NCBI GenBank assembly: GCA_020845975.1
Contig: JADLET010000089.1
Span: 1-41,943 of the forward strand
Length of the DNA stretch: 41,943 nucleotides
Direction: 5' to 3'
Source: Gammaproteobacteria bacterium
GTDB lineage: Bacteria > Pseudomonadota > Gammaproteobacteria > SZUA-140
The first letter of the stretch is position 1; each line of letters opens with the position of its first letter. The notes beneath the pieces are model-generated. The model made no database searches. It was not told where the DNA came from and saw only the letters and a program-made list of their open reading frames with translations. The position numbers were made by a program, and so were the translations under genes. Positions 37,642-41,943 of the stretch are shown in pieces.

Positions 37642-38424
37642 ATGATCAATCTGCTGCGGCGCCTCGGGCGTGGCGGGCTGGGTTTCTTCGAACGACTGGG
37701 ACGCGCGCACCTGTTCGTGCTGCGCGTGTTCGCGGGCATCCCCGCGCTGGTTACCCAGCCTGGGCTGGTGATCGCCCAGCTCCATTCGGTGGGTGTGCTG
37801 TCGCTGGTCATCATCGTTGTGTCTGGGCTCAATGTCGGTATGGTGCTGGGGCTGCAGACTTACAATACCCTGGTGGATTTCGGGGCCGAGGCCTCGCTTG
37901 GCCCGGTGGTTGCCCTGTCACTCCTGCGCGAGCTGGGGCCGGTGGTCGCTGCCCTGTTGTTCGCCGGTCGGGCCGGCTCGGCCCTGACGGCGGAGATCGG
38001 GCTGATGAAGGCGACCGAACAGTTGTCCGGCATGGAGATGATGGCGGTCGACCCGATCCGGCGGATCGTGGCCCCCCGTTTTCTCGCCGGCATAATATCC
38101 ATGCCTCTGCTGGCGACGATCTTCAGCGCCGTCGGCATCATGGGCGGATATTTCGTCGGCGTGGGACTGCTCGGCGTCGATGACGGGGCCTTCTGGTCCC
38201 AGATGCAGTCCAAGGTCGACTGGCACGAGGACGTGCTCAACGGCATTATCAAGAGTATCGTTTTCGGCGTCGTGGTGGCCTGGATCGCGGTTTTCGAGGG
38301 GTACGACGCCGTGCCGACCACTGAGGGCGTCAGTCGCGCCACCACGCGCACGGTGGTGTATGCCTCACTGGCCGTGCTGGGTCTGGATTTCGTATTGACC
38401 GCGCTGATGTTCGGGGACATTTGA
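37642..38424 (+). CDS. mlaE: Phospholipid ABC transporter permease MlaE
   Basis: A 260-residue membrane protein with five to six helices. The MlaE motifs are present: '[58 protein letters not shown]', and '[21 protein letters not shown]' for the coupling region. It forms the dimeric transmembrane core with MlaF. Same strand and order as in E. coli. Confidence 0.96.
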   Translation: MINLLRRLGRGGLGFFERLGRAHLFVLRVFAGIPALVTQPGLVIAQLHSVGVLSLVIIVVSGLNVGMVLGLQTYNTLVDFGAEASLGPVVALSLLRELGPVVAALLFAGRAGSALTAEIGLMKATEQLSGMEMMAVDPIRRIVAPRFLAGIISMPLLATIFSAVGIMGGYFVGVGLLGVDDGAFWSQMQSKVDWHEDVLNGIIKSIVFGVVVAWIAVFEGYDAVPTTEGVSRATTRTVVYASLAVLGLDFVLTALMFGDI

Positions 38425-38425
38425 T

Positions 38426-38902
38426 ATGATAAACGGCAAGATGGTCGAGATTATGGTCGGGCTGTTCGTCGCGGCGGGGATTGCCGCGCTGTTCATGCTC
38501 GCGATGAAGGTCAGCAACCTGAACGCATTCAGCGTCAAGGATGGCTACCACCTGAAGGCGCACTTCGACAACATCGGGGGGCTCAAGGTGCAGTCGCCGG
38601 TCAGCGCCAGTGGCGTCAGGATCGGGCGCGTGGTGGAGATCGAATACGATCAGGACAGCTATGAGGCCGAAGTCAGCATGGTGATCGATCCGAAATACAA
38701 CCGGCTGCCGACCGACACCACCGCCGGGATCTATACCTCCGGGTTGCTTGGCGAACAGTACATCAGTCTGGAGCCCGGCGGCTCGGATACTTTTCTCGGG
38801 GAAGGGGACCGTCTGACCCTGACCCAGTCGGCGCTGGTGCTGGAGCGGATCATTGGCCAGTTTATGTTCAGTCAGGCCGCGGAAGGTGTGACAAAGCAAT
38901 AG
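38426..38902 (+). CDS. mlaD: MCE-domain protein MlaD
   Basis: A 158-residue inner-membrane protein. One N-terminal helix (about 7-27) is followed by an MCE domain ('YHLKAHFDNIGGLKVQSPVSASGVRIGRVVEI', 'TAGIYTSGLLGEQYISLEPGG'). The C-terminal helix ('ALVLERIIGQFMFSQAAEG') matches the MlaD pore-lining helix. It forms the periplasmic hexameric ring on MlaFEB. It begins one base after the mlaE stop. Confidence 0.96.
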   Translation: MINGKMVEIMVGLFVAAGIAALFMLAMKVSNLNAFSVKDGYHLKAHFDNIGGLKVQSPVSASGVRIGRVVEIEYDQDSYEAEVSMVIDPKYNRLPTDTTAGIYTSGLLGEQYISLEPGGSDTFLGEGDRLTLTQSALVLERIIGQFMFSQAAEGVTKQ

Positions 38903-38904
38903 CC

Positions 38905-39561
38905 ATGGTTCCCTTGTTCAAGAGATTCATGTCGATGTTCCGGGACGTCCGGTCCTGTGCCGGCCTGTGTGGCCTGCTGCTGATCCTCGCACTGGGGGCG
39001 TCTCCGGCGCGGGCCGGCGGCAGCGCGCTCGATCTGGTGCGCGATACGTCGATCGAAGTGCAGAAGGTCTTGCAGCAGAGGCATGTCGAGCTGGAGAAGA
39101 AGCCTGGACTGATTTATGGCGTGGTGGAGGAATATCTTCTCCCTCACTTTGACTTCGAGCGGATGTCGCAACTGGTGCTGGGCAAGAACTGGCGCACCGC
39201 GACGCCCGCTGAGCGGCAGCAGTTCGTGGAGGAGTTCCGCCTGCTGCTGGTGCGTACCTACGCCACGGCGATGCTCAAGTACTCTGATCAGAAGATCAAT
39301 TTTCTTCCGGGGCGCGGCAAGGCGGGCGATGGCGAGGAGGTTGTGCAGACCGAGGTCGAGCAGGATGGCGGGCCGCCGATCCCGATCGATTACAGCCTCT
39401 ACCGCATGGGTGATGCCTGGAAGGTGTTCGACGTCAAGATCGATAATGTGAGCCTGGTGGTGAATTATCGCGGCACCTTCGCCAGCGAGATACGCGGCGG
39501 CGGTCTGGCCGCGCTGATTCAGAAACTGCGCGCACGCAACCAGCAGGCGGCCAATGAGTGA
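38905..39561 (+). CDS. mlaC: Periplasmic phospholipid-binding protein MlaC
   Basis: A 218-residue exported protein with signal peptide ('CGLLLILALGASPARA'). Family blocks are 'VVEEYLLPHFDFERMSQLVLGKNWRTATPAERQQFVEEFRLLLVRTYA', 'VDYSLYRMG'-like 'IDYSLYRMGDAWKVFDVKIDNVSLVVNYRGTFASEI'. It shuttles phospholipids between the MlaA-porin complex and MlaFEDB. ATG at 38905 is used; the internal Met at 38929 (MSMFRDV) is a possible alternative start. It overlaps mlaB by 8 nt. Confidence 0.95.
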   Translation: MVPLFKRFMSMFRDVRSCAGLCGLLLILALGASPARAGGSALDLVRDTSIEVQKVLQQRHVELEKKPGLIYGVVEEYLLPHFDFERMSQLVLGKNWRTATPAERQQFVEEFRLLLVRTYATAMLKYSDQKINFLPGRGKAGDGEEVVQTEVEQDGGPPIPIDYSLYRMGDAWKVFDVKIDNVSLVVNYRGTFASEIRGGGLAALIQKLRARNQQAANE

Positions 39562-39874
39562 GATCCGGGTCGATCCCGGTGATCCGGCGGTGCTGAATGT
39601 GAGCGGGGAGCTGAATTTTTCCACTGTGCCCGCCTTGCTCGAACGCGGCTCCGCGCTGCTCGCGGGGTGCGAAGGCCAGGTTCGCCTTGATCTCGGGGGG
39701 GTGACGCGCGCCGACAGCGCGGGACTGGCGCTGCTAATCGAATGGCTGCGGGTTGCGCGCCGCGGCCGTGCACGCCTCGAGATCCGGAACATGCCGGCGC
39801 AGCTGCGGGCGATTGCCCGCGTGAGCGGCCTCGACAGCATCCTGCCCATGGGCGGGGCGGATGAGATAAAGTAA
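39554..39874 (+). CDS. mlaB: STAS-domain protein MlaB
   Basis: A 106-residue cytosolic STAS protein ('VLNVSGELNFSTVPALLERG', 'VRLDLGGVTRADSAGLALLIEWLR'). The conserved serine/threonine region ADSAGL is the usual contact to MlaF. It stabilises and regulates the MlaF ATPase. Position as last mla gene and overlap with mlaC support the call. Confidence 0.93.
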   Translation: MSEIRVDPGDPAVLNVSGELNFSTVPALLERGSALLAGCEGQVRLDLGGVTRADSAGLALLIEWLRVARRGRARLEIRNMPAQLRAIARVSGLDSILPMGGADEIK

Positions 39875-39937
39875 CAGGCTTCTGGTGGCGGCGCCCGCGT
39901 CGCCTGGCCCTTGGTTTTCAAGCTTTTGCTGGAGAAT

Positions 39938-40183
39938 ATGCAGGCAGATGAAATCAAGCGCATGATCGAGGCGGGAATTCCCGGCTGCGAGGCGCGTGTA
40001 AGCGGTGATGGAACCCACTTCGAGGCCGATGTGGTGTCTGCGGCCTTCGGCGGCAAGAGCCTGCTGGAGAAACATCGCATGGTCTACGCCACGCTGGGTG
40101 ACGGCATGCGCGGCGGCGCCATCCATGCCCTGTCGATCCGGCCGTACACGCCGGAGGAATGGGCGCGTCGCGGCATACGTTAA
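39938..40183 (+). CDS. ibaG: BolA-family protein IbaG
   Basis: An 81-residue BolA-fold protein beginning 'MQADEIKRMIEAGIPGCEARVSGDGTHFEADVVSAAFGGKSLLEKHRMVYATLGDGM'; GGAG lies five bases upstream of the chosen ATG at 39938. The invariant His of 'EKHRMVY' is present. BolA proteins partner with monothiol glutaredoxins in iron-sulfur handling. IbaG between mla and murA is the E. coli arrangement. The track start at 39911 adds nine residues without support. Confidence 0.94.
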   Translation: MQADEIKRMIEAGIPGCEARVSGDGTHFEADVVSAAFGGKSLLEKHRMVYATLGDGMRGGAIHALSIRPYTPEEWARRGIR

Positions 40184-40209
40184 GGCGCTGGCCCGTGCGG
40201 GCACGCTGA

Positions 40210-41508
<1,299 letters not shown>

Positions 41509-41530
41509 TGGCCGGCGGCAGGGGCGTGGC

Positions 41531-41943
41531 ATGATCACGATCGCGGTATCGAAGGGACGCATCCTGCTTGAGGCGCTGCCCTTGCTGGCCCGCGCCGGCA
41601 TAGCCCCCATCGATGACCCGCATACCAGCCGCAAACTGATCTTCGAGACCAGCCGCCAGGATGCCCGTCTGGTGGTGATTCGCGCCGCCGACGTGCCGAC
41701 CTTTGTCGAGCATGGGGCCGCCGACATGGGTATCGCCGGCACGGATGTGCTGATGGAATACGGCGGTGGCGGGCTGTACGAACCGCTCGATCTCCGCATT
41801 GCGTGCTGCCGCCTGATGCTCGCGGGTCCGGAACAGCCCGTGCCGCGCCCCCGGCGCGCGCGCGTCGCGACAAAGTACGTCGAGACGGCCCGGCGCTACT
41901 TCGCCGCGCGCGGCGAACAGGTCGAGATCGTCAAGCTGTACGG
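41531..41943 (+). CDS. hisG: ATP phosphoribosyltransferase HisG, 5' part (truncated by window end)
   Basis: Not in the ORF track because no stop lies within the window. It begins ATG at 41531 with '[23 protein letters not shown]', continues '[28 protein letters not shown]' and runs off the end at about residue 137. The N-terminus 'SKGRI' and 'GIAGTDVL' motifs are diagnostic of HisG. The compact start suggests the short form that needs HisZ as regulatory subunit, but the C-terminus is not visible. It catalyses the first step of histidine synthesis. Confidence 0.93.
   Translation, partial: MITIAVSKGRILLEALPLLARAGIAPIDDPHTSRKLIFETSRQDARLVVIRAADVPTFVEHGAADMGIAGTDVLMEYGGGGLYEPLDLRIACCRLMLAGPEQPVPRPRRARVATKYVETARRYFAARGEQVEIVKLY

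Overview
The window is about 42 kb of GC-rich (roughly 60-65%) chromosome from a Gram-negative proteobacterium. It is most likely a gammaproteobacterium of the Chromatiales/Ectothiorhodospiraceae type or a neighbour. This rests on the gene orders miaB-phoH-ybeY-corC-lnt, leuS-lptE-holA-(proA)-nadD-rsfS-rlmH-maf-rng, yhdP-nitrilase and mlaFEDCB-ibaG-murA-hisG, plus the outer-membrane systems (TonB receptors, LptE, Lnt, Mla, porin). No database search was possible, so the taxonomy is inference. No prophage, CRISPR array, tRNA, rRNA or intact insertion sequence is visible.

Region 1 (1-13.5 kb) is an energised outer-membrane uptake island. It opens with the 3' end of a TonB-dependent receptor on the plus strand, closed by a clear intrinsic terminator, followed by a convergent DUF815-type ATPase. 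On the minus strand come three consecutive transcription blocks: an ECF sigma factor with a FecR-type anti-sigma factor, two TonB-dependent receptors (one with an STN signalling domain), and a six-gene energy operon (DUF3450, TtpC-like large ExbB, ExbB, ExbD, TonB, TPR protein). The energy operon matches the layout of the Vibrio-type TonB2/TtpC system. Together these encode surface signalling, outer-membrane import and the proton-driven motor. The transported substrate cannot be read from sequence.

Region 2 (13.6-16.3 kb) holds a general porin and, divergently, an AmtB-type ammonium channel. The intergenic region contains a good sigma-54 -24/-12 element and an NtrC-like palindrome.

Region 3 (16.4-35.9 kb) is conserved housekeeping: tRNA modification (miaB), ribosome maturation (phoH, ybeY, rsfS, rlmH), lipoprotein acylation (lnt), leucyl-tRNA synthetase, LPS export (lptE), DNA polymerase delta (holA), proline and NAD synthesis (proA, nadD), Maf, RNase G, and the giant AsmA-like YhdP. 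Many genes overlap by ATGA-type junctions. Four intergenic gaps in this region are filled by 7-bp tandem repeats arranged as inverted pairs. These are the most unusual structures in the window. Two convergent genes (lnt and the DUF1451 gene) even take their last codons and stop codons from the repeat. leuS also contains a sharply AT-rich, atypical patch near the end of its editing-domain coding region.

Region 4 (35.9-41.9 kb) has a nitrilase-family amidase, the complete mlaFEDCB retrograde phospholipid transport operon, a BolA/IbaG protein, murA, and the 5' part of hisG, which runs off the end.
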